A stretch of DNA of 64,000 nt, from contig NZ_SDHZ01000005.1 of assembly GCF_004118675.1 (NCBI RefSeq), positions 248,001 to 312,000 of the forward strand, given 5' to 3'. Made by a program: the position numbers and the translations under genes. Shown one piece after another: positions 27,825 through 35,067 of the stretch. This stretch comes from Filimonas effusa. Lineage in GTDB: Bacteria > Bacteroidota > Bacteroidia > Chitinophagales > Chitinophagaceae. Each line of letters begins with the position of its first letter. Positions within the stretch are counted from its first letter, which is position 1. The notes under the pieces are model-generated. The model was not told where the DNA came from. It saw only the letters and a program-made list of their open reading frames with translations, and made no database searches.

Positions 27825-27949
27825 GCATCCGAAAACAGGTGACCTTCGCCATTTTGTACCGGGATAGGGAGGTTGCGGGTATTGGGATAACAAGGAGCTT
27901 TCCTTTCACCAGTCCGGCGCCGGGATAGAGAGTTTGCGGGTATTGGGAT
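27788..27949. repeat. Three degenerate tandem copies of the murA 3' end
   Basis: A block of about 45 bp at the murA end (from 27788, CCTTCGCC...GATAAGGAGGTTGTAGG) recurs from 27843 and from 27902, at spacings of 55 and 59 bp. The two noncoding copies share a 30-bp core (27859-27888 and 27920-27949) with 2 mismatches, while the murA copy is more diverged. This looks like an old local duplication. Confidence 0.6.
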
Positions 27950-27995
27950 GGCTGGTTAGGGGAAAATGCTGCCATCCGGAGAGCCCCGGACGGAG

Positions 27996-28094
27996 CAAGT
28001 GCGATGCAAGTGCGATGCAAGTGCGATGCAAGTGCGATACCAGTGCGATGTAAGTGCGATACCAGTGCGATGTAAGTGCGCTGTAAGTTCGGTT
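27996..28094. repeat. 11-bp tandem repeat array, about nine units
   Basis: Units of the form CAAGTGCGATG run head to tail. Units 1-3 are identical, units 4-7 alternate CCAGTGCGATG with TAAGTGCGATA-like forms, and the last two are decayed. The 11-bp period is not a multiple of three and there is no supported gene here, so it is a noncoding minisatellite. Confidence 0.85.
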
Positions 28095-28107
28095 TAGGTA
28101 TACTGAT

Positions 28108-28179
28108 GGCATATCCATGGCATACCCCCTATTTGTACCGGACGGCATATCCATGGCATACCCGCGGTTTGTACCGGAC
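28108..28179. repeat. 36-bp tandem direct repeat, two copies
   Basis: 28108-28143 and 28144-28179 are the same 36 bp with 3 mismatches. Each has GGCATATCCATGGCATACCC at the start and TTTGTACCGGAC at the end, and contains the palindrome-like ATATCCATGGCAT. Confidence 0.8.
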
Positions 28180-28182
28180 TTT

Positions 28183-28234
28183 AAAAAGCCAGACGGGCTG
28201 ACCGAAACAAATTGGTCAGCCCGTCTGGCTTTTT
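28183..28234. terminator. Strong bidirectional terminator between murA and acyl-CoA dehydrogenase
   Basis: A perfect 21-bp inverted repeat (arms 28183-28203 and 28214-28234, beginning AAAAAGCCAGACGGG and ending GGCTTTTT) with a 10-nt loop. A and T runs flank both sides, so it can stop both convergent genes. Confidence 0.9.
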
Positions 28235-28279
28235 AGTTGTTGTTATTTAAAGAAGATGGCAATTGTGGGGACTATGCCA

Positions 28280-30058
28280 TTATTTGTGCTCTATGGCGTC
28301 GGCTATCCGGCGGCGGGCGGCTTTGGTATTGAAGGGCTCTACCTTGGTGAAACGTTTGAGGCCTATATGCATCATGCGGAGTTCATCGCCTTCGGCGAAG
28401 GAGTTGAGGGCGTCTTTGCCGGATTTGTTGATGCGGTCGGCAGCGTCGTAAAGATAAGTTCTCATGATATCGAGGGTGAGGCTATTGGCGGCTTCACCGG
28501 ATTGGCCGACGAGTTTCATTGCTCTTAACAGGGCGCTTTCGGCGTGATAGGTTTCTATGGCCATATCGGCGATGTGCATGAGTAATTCCTGTTCTTTATC
28601 GAGGCCCATCATGAATTTCTGAACGGCGGCGCCGGCAGTCATAAGGATCGCCTTCTTGAAGTTGACGATGTATTTGCGTTCTTTTGCGAAGGGGGCGTCG
28701 TCGCTGTCGCCGAAGTCGGGGATACTCATCAATTCTTTGGAGACGGCGAGTGCGGGGCCCATCAGGTTGAGTTTACCTTTCATGGCACGTTTGAGTGTCA
28801 TATCGAGGGTGAGCAGGCGATTGATCTCGTTTGTGCCTTCATAGATCCTGTTGATGCGGCTGTCGCGGTAGGCTTTACTTATTGAATATTCATCGCTGAA
28901 GCCGTTACCGCCGTGTACCTGTACACCTTCATCGACCACGAAGTCGAGCGTTTCGCTGCCGAAGACTTTTAAGATAGCGCATTCGATCGCATATTCTTCG
29001 GCGGCGCCGAGCAAGGCCTTGTTAAAGGGTTCGCCGGCTTCGATGAGGGAATGTTCTTTATCGGCGATCCATTTGGCGGCGCGATACAGGCCACTTTCGG
29101 CAACCCATATGCGAATGGTCATTTCGGCGAGTTTGTGTTTGATAGCGCCGAAGTTGAAGATGGGCTGTTTGAACTGTTCGCGGGTGTGCGCATACTGCAC
29201 GGTGTTGGCCAATGCTGCTTTGGCTCCGCCGAGGGCTGCGGCATCGAGTTTCAGGCGGCCGATGTTTAAGATGTTAAAGGCTATGACGTGGCCCCGGCCT
29301 ATTTCGCCCAGAACATTTTCTGCGGGGACCTTGCAGTCCTGGAAATACAATTGTACGGTAGAGGAGCCTTTGATGCCCATTTTATGTTCTTCGGGCCCCT
29401 GGGTAAAGCCTTCCATTCCGCGTTCTACGATGAAAGCGGTGAATTTATCTCCATCTACTTTAGCGAAGACGGTGTAGACGTCGGCAAAGCCTCCGTTAGT
29501 GATCCAGCATTTTTGTCCATTGAGGATGTAATGTTTACCATCATCGGACAGGCGGGCGGTGGTTTTGGCCCCGAGGGCGTCGCTACCGCTATCGGGTTCG
29601 GTGAGGCCGTAGGCGCCTTTCCATTCGCCGCTTGCGAGTTTGGGGATATACTTTTCTTTTTGTGCATCGGTGCCGAAGTAGAGGATGGGCAGGGAGCCAA
29701 TGCCGGTGTGGGCTGCTATGGCCACAGAAAAGGAATGACCAGCACCCAGTCCTTCGTTCACGATGGTAGCGGTGATAAAGTCTTTACCCAGTCCGCCATA
29801 TTGTTCGGGGAAGGCGGTGGCGAGGAGGCCTTGTTCGCCTGCTTTTTCAAGGAGCGCCGGCATAAGACCTGGTTCAAGTTTTTCGATGCGGTCGGCCACG
29901 GGCAGCACTTCTGTCTGCAGAAACTGGTGGCACATATCCATAATCATTCTTTCTTCTTCGGAGAAGTCTTCAGGAATAAAGGTATTGGCAGGATCCGATT
30001 CCTTTATGAGCCATTCGCCACCGGTGATGGCTGTTGCCTGGGTTGTTTCGGTAGACAT
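28280..30058 (-). CDS. Acyl-CoA dehydrogenase (long/very-long-chain type)
   Basis: FAD enzyme that oxidises acyl-CoA to enoyl-CoA in the first step of beta-oxidation. The 592 residues are longer than the usual 380 and fit the very-long-chain class with an added C-terminal helical region. Domains in order: N-terminal helical (FSEEERMIMDMCHQFL), middle beta (LTEPDSGSDALGAKTTA; ILNGQKCWITNG), and C-terminal helical with the likely catalytic Glu in RINRIYEGTNEINRLL (about residue 385). The last 150 residues are the extra domain. It is transcribed toward murA, with the MarR gene 140 bp upstream on the same strand. Confidence 0.93.
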   Translation of the reverse strand: MSTETTQATAITGGEWLIKESDPANTFIPEDFSEEERMIMDMCHQFLQTEVLPVADRIEKLEPGLMPALLEKAGEQGLLATAFPEQYGGLGKDFITATIVNEGLGAGHSFSVAIAAHTGIGSLPILYFGTDAQKEKYIPKLASGEWKGAYGLTEPDSGSDALGAKTTARLSDDGKHYILNGQKCWITNGGFADVYTVFAKVDGDKFTAFIVERGMEGFTQGPEEHKMGIKGSSTVQLYFQDCKVPAENVLGEIGRGHVIAFNILNIGRLKLDAAALGGAKAALANTVQYAHTREQFKQPIFNFGAIKHKLAEMTIRIWVAESGLYRAAKWIADKEHSLIEAGEPFNKALLGAAEEYAIECAILKVFGSETLDFVVDEGVQVHGGNGFSDEYSISKAYRDSRINRIYEGTNEINRLLTLDMTLKRAMKGKLNLMGPALAVSKELMSIPDFGDSDDAPFAKERKYIVNFKKAILMTAGAAVQKFMMGLDKEQELLMHIADMAIETYHAESALLRAMKLVGQSGEAANSLTLDIMRTYLYDAADRINKSGKDALNSFAEGDELRMMHIGLKRFTKVEPFNTKAARRRIADAIEHK

Positions 30059-30198
30059 AGTGCAAGTTTTACGTTTATAAAATATAGCAAGAGGTACAGT
30101 TCTTAACCGGGAAAGCTGCGGTTAGCATGTATTATTCCAATACCGCAGGTGAAAAACTTCCCGGGTTTTGAAAGAGTGGTTAAGGTTGAGTTGTTGTT

Positions 30199-30642
30199 TT
30201 AAGGTTTGAGGTTATCGTATACCTGCTGAAGCACCTGTTTCACGGTTTCGATGTCCTGCCGGTTCACTCCTACGAGGGCCTCGTCCATGGTTTGATTGGC
30301 GAGGCGGATAGTAGTGTCGTGCAGTTGCCTGGCTTCTTCGGTAAGGCATACCCTGTTCACGCGGCGGTCTTCTTTCGAGGAGATCCTTTTAACGAGCTGT
30401 TGTTTTTCCAGGTTATCGATCAGGCGTGTGATACTGGGTTTGTCACGAAAAGTACGGTTACATAATTCCTGCTGGCTCAATCCATCCTCCTTCCACAGGT
30501 GGTACAGAATGCTCCATTGTTCTACGGTAATGTCGAGTCCTGCCTGTCTGAAGTTCTTTTGCAGACGGCGTGCTACAGCAGTTGATGCCATACCTGTGAT
30601 AACGCTGTAGAGTTCTCCTCTTTTGAAGTTTATAGCTGACAT
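30199..30642 (-). CDS. MarR-family transcriptional regulator
   Basis: A 147-residue winged-helix DNA-binding protein. The recognition region reads DGLSQQELCNRTFRDKPSITRLIDNLEKQQLVKR, spanning about residues 54-87, with the wing SSKEDRRVNRVCLTEEA. Helices at both ends would form the dimer. It lies upstream of the acyl-CoA dehydrogenase on the same strand and divergent from the alpha/beta hydrolase (86 bp), so it may control either or both. The ligand is unknown; an acyl or aromatic effector would fit the context. Confidence 0.92.
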   Translation of the reverse strand: MSAINFKRGELYSVITGMASTAVARRLQKNFRQAGLDITVEQWSILYHLWKEDGLSQQELCNRTFRDKPSITRLIDNLEKQQLVKRISSKEDRRVNRVCLTEEARQLHDTTIRLANQTMDEALVGVNRQDIETVKQVLQQVYDNLKP

Positions 30643-30728
30643 TAATTAGTTAGTTATGCAACCATTTCAAAGATGAAAAGTTTTTCTCATAAATCCAAGT
30701 TATTCTTTCTCTAAAATTCGGTAAGATT

Positions 30729-31535
30729 GTGATCGAAATGGATTTCTACATCACCTATCGACAATCAAACATTTTCTGCCGGAGATCCGGAGACGGACCT
30801 AAACTTCTTTTCTGCTTTCATGGCTATGGCGAGGATTCCGGTGTATTTGATGTACTGGAGAGCAAGCTTGGACGTGAGTATACGATCTATGCCTTTGATC
30901 TGCCGCTTCACGGTAAAACGAGATGGCAGGAAGGGATGGCGTGTTCTCCGGCCATGTGGCTGGAAATAGTAGAGCGTTGTATTCCCGATAATGCCAAGGT
31001 TACTTACCTGGGGTTTAGTATGGGAGGGCGTGTAGCGTTATCGCTGTTTCAACTGAAGCCTGAGGTTTGTGATAAGTTATTCCTGGTAGCGCCTGATGGT
31101 CTTACTATGAATACCTGGTATTGGCTGAGCACACAAACCCGTCTTGGTAACCGTCTTTTCAGGTATACCGCCAATAATCCCGGATGGATATTCCGTTTTA
31201 TGCAGGCAGGCAAACGGTTGAGATTGCTGAACAAATCGGTTCATAAGGTAGCTCACCGTTATCTTTCGGATGATGAGCAGCGTACGAAGCTTTATGAGCG
31301 GTGGACCCTGATGCGCCGTTTCAAGCCACGCCTGGATATCATCAAAGAGCAGGTACAGGAACATGAGGTGAAGCTGGTGTTGTTATTTGGCCGTTACGAC
31401 AAGATCATACTCAGCGCTCATGGACAGCAATTCATCCAGGGTATCGAGGAGTATGCACAGGTGCGGATCATACAGGCGGGTCACCAGTTGCTGAAAGAGA
31501 AGTATGTACCGATCATCACGGAGATGCTAACGTAG
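30729..31535 (+). CDS. Alpha/beta hydrolase
   Basis: A 268-residue hydrolase of the alpha/beta fold. The oxyanion motif is CFHGYGEDSGVF, the nucleophile elbow GFSMGG (Ser about residue 98), the acid LLFGRYDKI (Asp near 220) and the His in IIQAGHQLL (near 256), giving a complete triad. A second ATG at residue 4 (30738) is an equally good start. A cap region lies between strands 6 and 7. No signal peptide, so cytosolic. The substrate is unknown. It is divergent from the MarR regulator, which could repress it. Confidence 0.85.
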   Translation: MIEMDFYITYRQSNIFCRRSGDGPKLLFCFHGYGEDSGVFDVLESKLGREYTIYAFDLPLHGKTRWQEGMACSPAMWLEIVERCIPDNAKVTYLGFSMGGRVALSLFQLKPEVCDKLFLVAPDGLTMNTWYWLSTQTRLGNRLFRYTANNPGWIFRFMQAGKRLRLLNKSVHKVAHRYLSDDEQRTKLYERWTLMRRFKPRLDIIKEQVQEHEVKLVLLFGRYDKIILSAHGQQFIQGIEEYAQVRIIQAGHQLLKEKYVPIITEMLT

Positions 31536-31572
31536 GGATGGCAGCTATGGGGTTGGGGCGTATCGAGTTGAA

Positions 31573-31603
31573 GGACGGTGGAGTTTGGGGACGGTGGAGT
31601 TTG
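31573..31603. repeat. Short direct repeat, 15 bp, two copies
   Basis: GGACGGTGGAGTTTG occurs at 31573-31587 and 31589-31603, in the G-rich gap between the hydrolase and glycosyltransferase genes. No function is apparent. Confidence 0.6.
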
Positions 31604-31669
31604 ATTGTGGGATGAAATGGAGGATGGGGGTAAGATGGATTGTGGGGAATATTAGTTTTCTTTGTTCTG

Positions 31670-32824
31670 ATGAACTGGTCTTCAATTTTATGGGTAACGG
31701 CGGCTGTGCTGCTGGCTTTTTATTCGCTTCTTATTATTGCTTACCGTAAATGGTTTCTGGCGTTAAAGCCTTTTGTGCTTCCGGCGGGTGTTGTTCCGGC
31801 TACGCGTTTTTCCATTATCATACCGGCGAGGGATGAGCAGGACTTTATCGGCAAATGTGTAGAGGATATACTTACACAGGAATATCCTGCGGGTTTGTTT
31901 GAGGTGATCGTTATCGATGATCATTCTACCGATGCCACGCCTGCTATTATCAGGCAATTGCAGCAGCGTTATTCTAATCTGCAACTGGTGGAGCTGGCGA
32001 AAGAAATGAAGGGCCAGCAACTGAATTCCTATAAAAAGAAAGCTATTGAAACGGCCATCGGCAAGTGCCAGGGAGACTGGGTGATCACTACCGATGCAGA
32101 TTGTACTATTGGCAGCCGGTGGCTGTTACATATAGAAGCTTATATTCAACAGGAGAAGCCGGTGTTTATAGCGGCTCCTGTTAGTTTCAGCGATACCGGC
32201 AGTTTTGTTTCGATATTCCAGTGTTTAGATTTTATGAGCATGCAGGGCATAACGGCTGCGGCGGTTTCGGCCGGATTTCACAGCATGTGCAATGGCGCCA
32301 ACCTGGCCTATAGCCGCAACGCTTTCCTGGAGGTGGGAGGATTCAGCGGCATCGATACTATTGCCAGCGGTGATGATATGCTGCTCATGCATAAGATCAA
32401 AAAAGCCTTTCCCGGGAGGACTGGTTATCTTTTCAGCCAGGAGGCTATTGTATCTACTGCTCCTATGCCCGACTGGAAGGGTTTCATCAATCAGCGGATA
32501 CGTTGGGCCAGCAAGGCTGATAAATACCAGGACAAGGGTATAACAGCGGTTCTTGCGCTGGTTTACCTGGTAAACCTGGTTATGCTGCTGCTTATTCCTG
32601 CCGGGTTTGCGGATGCAGGATTATGGTTGATCTGGCTGGGCCTTACTGTAGCCAAGACCCTTACAGAGCTTAGTTTTATGTATCCTGTAGCCAGCTTTTT
32701 CCGGCAGCGGCGCTTACTGTACTGGTTTGGTATTATGCAGCCGGTGCATATGCTTTATATTGTTATTGCAGGGTGGCTTGGCAAATTCGGTAAATATCAA
32801 TGGAAGGGAAGAACAGTTAAGTAA
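31670..32824 (+). CDS. Membrane-bound glycosyltransferase family 2
   Basis: A 384-residue processive-type GT2 enzyme from the ATG at 31670; a GTG 30 bp upstream is in frame. An N-terminal membrane helix is followed by FSIIIPARDEQDFIG, VIVIDDHSTDAT, the DxD in WVITTDADCTI, and SGDDMLLMHKI. The QRIRWASK segment matches the QxxRW signature. Three C-terminal hydrophobic segments suggest membrane anchoring at the product exit side. It resembles the transferase at 39310, which lacks QxxRW. The polymer or lipid product is unknown. Confidence 0.88.
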   Translation: MNWSSILWVTAAVLLAFYSLLIIAYRKWFLALKPFVLPAGVVPATRFSIIIPARDEQDFIGKCVEDILTQEYPAGLFEVIVIDDHSTDATPAIIRQLQQRYSNLQLVELAKEMKGQQLNSYKKKAIETAIGKCQGDWVITTDADCTIGSRWLLHIEAYIQQEKPVFIAAPVSFSDTGSFVSIFQCLDFMSMQGITAAAVSAGFHSMCNGANLAYSRNAFLEVGGFSGIDTIASGDDMLLMHKIKKAFPGRTGYLFSQEAIVSTAPMPDWKGFINQRIRWASKADKYQDKGITAVLALVYLVNLVMLLLIPAGFADAGLWLIWLGLTVAKTLTELSFMYPVASFFRQRRLLYWFGIMQPVHMLYIVIAGWLGKFGKYQWKGRTVK

Positions 32825-32858
32825 GCATTATTGTATATCTTAACCGTTAATAGATCAC

Positions 32859-33941
32859 ATGTCAGCGCATCATCATACCAGTTTCTTTCAAAAGCTAAAA
32901 AGGAATAAGGCGGCTGTATCCGGCCTGACCGTTATAGTTATCAGCATATTGATAGCTGTATTTGCTTATGTGCTGGCGCCTGATCATTCTCCGTATGGAA
33001 ACAGGATGATACCTGAGGTTGCCAATCAGCGGCCCGGGTTTAAGATAGCCGCCTTGCAGTTAAAACGAAGCGGGGCGCCGGAGTCGGGTGGTTCGTTCCT
33101 TAACCGTATGTTTAACGGGCGGGCATCCGACTATCAACCGATACCTATACACAGCTGGCAGGAGCAGGGTGATTCGATCGTTATACAGCGTTATATAGAT
33201 GAAGGAGTGGCGGAGCGGCAGGCATACAACAGAAAAGACTGTGCGCCGGATGCGGTGATCATGCTTCATTTCCGTTTGGGCAGCGACCGGTTCGGGCGTG
33301 ATATTGCCAGCCGTTTGATCATAGGCACGCGGGTAAGTTTGAGTGTAGGATTTATAGCGGTGGCGTTATCGCTCACCATTGGGATCATACTGGGAGCGCT
33401 GGCGGGTTATTTCCGTGGGCGTACCGATGATATTATCATGTGGCTGATAAACATTATCTGGAGCATTCCTACGCTGTTACTGGTATTTGCGATGACGCTG
33501 GTATTGGGTAAAGGATTCTGGCAGGTATTTATAGCGGTGGGGCTCACCATGTGGGTGAATGTGGCGCGGCTGGTACGGGGGCAGGTACTGGCCGTACGCG
33601 AGCTGGAATATGTAGAAGCGGCAAAGGCATTAGGGTTTTCGCACCTACGCATTATTGCAAGGCATATACTTCCGAACATTATGGGGCCGGTGCTGGTGAT
33701 TTCGGCCAATAACTTTGCATCGGCTATTGTAATAGAGGCAGGGCTTAGCTTCCTGGGGGTGGGCGTGCAGCCGCCACAACCCAGCTGGGGGCTGATGATA
33801 AAAGAGAACTACAATTTTATCATTACGCATAATCCGATGCTGGCGCTGGCGCCGGGTATTGCGATTATGATACTGGTGCTGGCCTTTAACCTGTTGGGCA
33901 ATGGATTGCGCGACGCTTTACAGGTGAAGGCAAAGTACTGA
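32859..33941 (+). CDS. ABC transporter permease, OppC/DppC type
   Basis: A 360-residue inner-membrane permease for peptide or nickel-type ABC importers. The N-terminus FFQKLKRNKAAVSGL and first helix are standard, and LGSDRFGRDIASRLIIGTR (about residues 141-159) corresponds to the LGTDxxGRD motif. The coupling helix is in EYVEAAKALGFSHLRIIARHILPN. In typical OppC this motif begins near residue 70-80, so there is an insertion of about 70 residues in the external loop after helix 1. No OppB, binding protein or ATPase genes are adjacent, so partners must be elsewhere. Confidence 0.9.
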   Translation: MSAHHHTSFFQKLKRNKAAVSGLTVIVISILIAVFAYVLAPDHSPYGNRMIPEVANQRPGFKIAALQLKRSGAPESGGSFLNRMFNGRASDYQPIPIHSWQEQGDSIVIQRYIDEGVAERQAYNRKDCAPDAVIMLHFRLGSDRFGRDIASRLIIGTRVSLSVGFIAVALSLTIGIILGALAGYFRGRTDDIIMWLINIIWSIPTLLLVFAMTLVLGKGFWQVFIAVGLTMWVNVARLVRGQVLAVRELEYVEAAKALGFSHLRIIARHILPNIMGPVLVISANNFASAIVIEAGLSFLGVGVQPPQPSWGLMIKENYNFIITHNPMLALAPGIAIMILVLAFNLLGNGLRDALQVKAKY

Positions 33942-34009
33942 TGTAATAGTACGCGGGGCTGGCATCGTTGACTTAGCCCTGCTGCAGGTATCATCCGAAG
34001 CCATATTGA

Positions 34010-34477
34010 CTAGCTTATTACCAAGACATTACGGGCGAAACTTTCTTCGAGGGAGATGAGCGTTTCGGTACGTTCAATGCCTTTGATCTTCTGCAATTCG
34101 TCGTGCAGGATATAGCGCAGCTGCTGGATGTCTTTACATACCACTTCAGCAAACATGCTATAGTTACCAGTTGTATAATTCAGTCGTACTATTTCCGGGA
34201 TCTTGCGGAGTTCTTTTGCTACTGTATCGTAAAGGGAGCTTTTTTCGAGGAAGATACCTATGAAGGCGATCACGTCGTAGCCGAGGAGTTTTAAATCCAC
34301 GCTTAATTTAGTACCTTTAACGACACCTAACTCCTGTAGTTTCTTGATACGCACGTGTATAGTTCCCCCGGAAACAAACAATTTCTTTCCCAGGTCTGCG
34401 TAGGATATTTCAGCATTCTCCATCATTTCCTGGATGATCTGAAAGTCCAGTTTGTCTAAATTCAATTTCACCGCCAT
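34010..34477 (-). CDS. Lrp/AsnC-family transcriptional regulator
   Basis: A 155-residue regulator. The N-terminal helix-turn-helix reads LDKLDFQIIQEMMENAEISY, then ADLGKKLFVSGGTIHVRIKKL. The C-terminal RAM (regulation of amino acid metabolism) domain follows (AFIGIFLEKSSLYDTVAKEL; TTGNYSMFAEVVCKD). Members sense amino acids and act as global or local regulators. The region upstream on the minus strand is very AT-rich, with many short TTTGAAT/AATTTG motifs that could hold its promoter and autoregulatory sites. Confidence 0.92.
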   Translation of the reverse strand: MAVKLNLDKLDFQIIQEMMENAEISYADLGKKLFVSGGTIHVRIKKLQELGVVKGTKLSVDLKLLGYDVIAFIGIFLEKSSLYDTVAKELRKIPEIVRLNYTTGNYSMFAEVVCKDIQQLRYILHDELQKIKGIERTETLISLEESFARNVLVIS

Positions 34478-34701
34478 TTCGAATCTGAATTTTGAATAAA
34501 TTTAAATACAAAAGCAAATATTTGAATAATATCTATAATTTCAAAATTATTGTTGAATTATTTGCAACAAATAAGCCATTATTCTTAATATTGTGTTGTC
34601 AAACAACGACAAACAAGTTCTTTGTTCAAGATAAGATTTAGAAATAGGTTTTCGGTGGAGGTTTTATTCTGCCGGCGATCCATTACGAATTCTTTTCATA
34701 C

Positions 34702-34862
34702 TGTGGGGTGATGAAATTTTGGCAGACATGCCCTCTCGTCTCGGGGGTGAGGATAACAGGATAAACGTAGCATAGAGCCTTCCGCAAGGAAGACCGGGGT
34801 TGACCACCGGACTTTGTACTATAGCTAACTGCCTCGTGTAGGTTCGATCCCTACCCCTACAG
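34702..34862 (+). ncRNA. tRNA-Leu-like RNA with a 90-nt variable domain
   Basis: The strand folds into a cloverleaf with full tRNA geometry. The acceptor is TGTGGGG (34702-34708) with CCCTACA (34855-34861). A TG spacer leads to a Leu-type D-arm, ATG..TTTTGGCAGA..CAT (711-729). The anticodon stem CCCTC/GGGGG encloses loop TCGTCTC (736-742). The T-arm is GTAGG-TTCGATC-CCTAC (838-854), then G862. Instead of a 12-20 nt variable arm there are 90 nt (748-837). These form a stem GAGG..CAG/CTGCCTC, then TAGCATAG/CTATAGCTA, then two hairpins, CTTCC-GCAA-GGAAG and CCGG..CCGG. Position 33 is C, and the anticodon would read GTC. No CCA is encoded. It is followed by two terminators. I do not recognise the class. 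Confidence 0.6.
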
Positions 34863-34873
34863 CTGGTCAAACT

Positions 34874-34919
34874 GAGACAAGCCGCCTGCATTTTGTATAT
34901 GGATGCAGGCGGTCTCTTT
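34874..34919 (+). terminator. Terminator after the tRNA-like RNA
   Basis: Stem CCGCCTGCAT / ATGCAGGCGG (34882-34891 with 34903-34912), with an outer GAGA/TCTC pairing, then TTT. It begins 12 bp after the RNA's 3' end. Confidence 0.7.
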
Positions 34920-34945
34920 GGTCGCAAAATCAATTGCTTACTCAT

Positions 34946-34979
34946 AAAAACTCTTTCATTTATATGAAGGAGTTTTTTT
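34946..34979. terminator. Bidirectional intrinsic terminator
   Basis: Stem AACTCTTTCAT / ATGAAGGAGTT with loop TTAT, preceded by an A run and followed by seven T. It separates the tRNA-like RNA from purL. Confidence 0.8.
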
Positions 34980-35050
34980 AGTTTATGGGGGTTTGTGCAA
35001 GAAAAGCCTAAAGTAAGGGATGCCGGTTTTTCACTGAAGCTCCTTTTTAA

Positions 35051-35058
35051 TACTTTTG
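35051..35058 (+). promoter_or_regulatory. Possible -7 box for purL
   Basis: TACTTTTG matches TAnnTTTG, only 9 bp before the ATG at 35068, which would give a very short leader. The upstream -33 region is T-rich without a clear TTTG. Confidence 0.4.
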
Positions 35059-35067
35059 CGGTCATAT

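Noticed and set aside
27996-28094. CRISPR-like array
   Set aside because: Units are 11 bp, head to tail without spacers, and no cas genes are nearby. This is a minisatellite.
28256-30106. Long open frames on the plus strand opposite the acyl-CoA dehydrogenase
   Set aside because: They arise from the high GC third positions of the minus-strand gene. The encoded sequences are Gly/Phe-rich without known domains.
30059-30198. Operon link between the MarR regulator and acyl-CoA dehydrogenase as a defined regulon
   Set aside because: They are on the same strand 140 bp apart, but no operator palindrome could be identified, so the link is left as a suggestion only.
34702-34862. tmRNA, or a tRNA interrupted by a group I intron
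   Set aside because: No tag-peptide reading frame or tmRNA pseudoknots were seen, and an anticodon-type hairpin is present. The insert is only 90 nt, lies in the variable arm and lacks group I core motifs.
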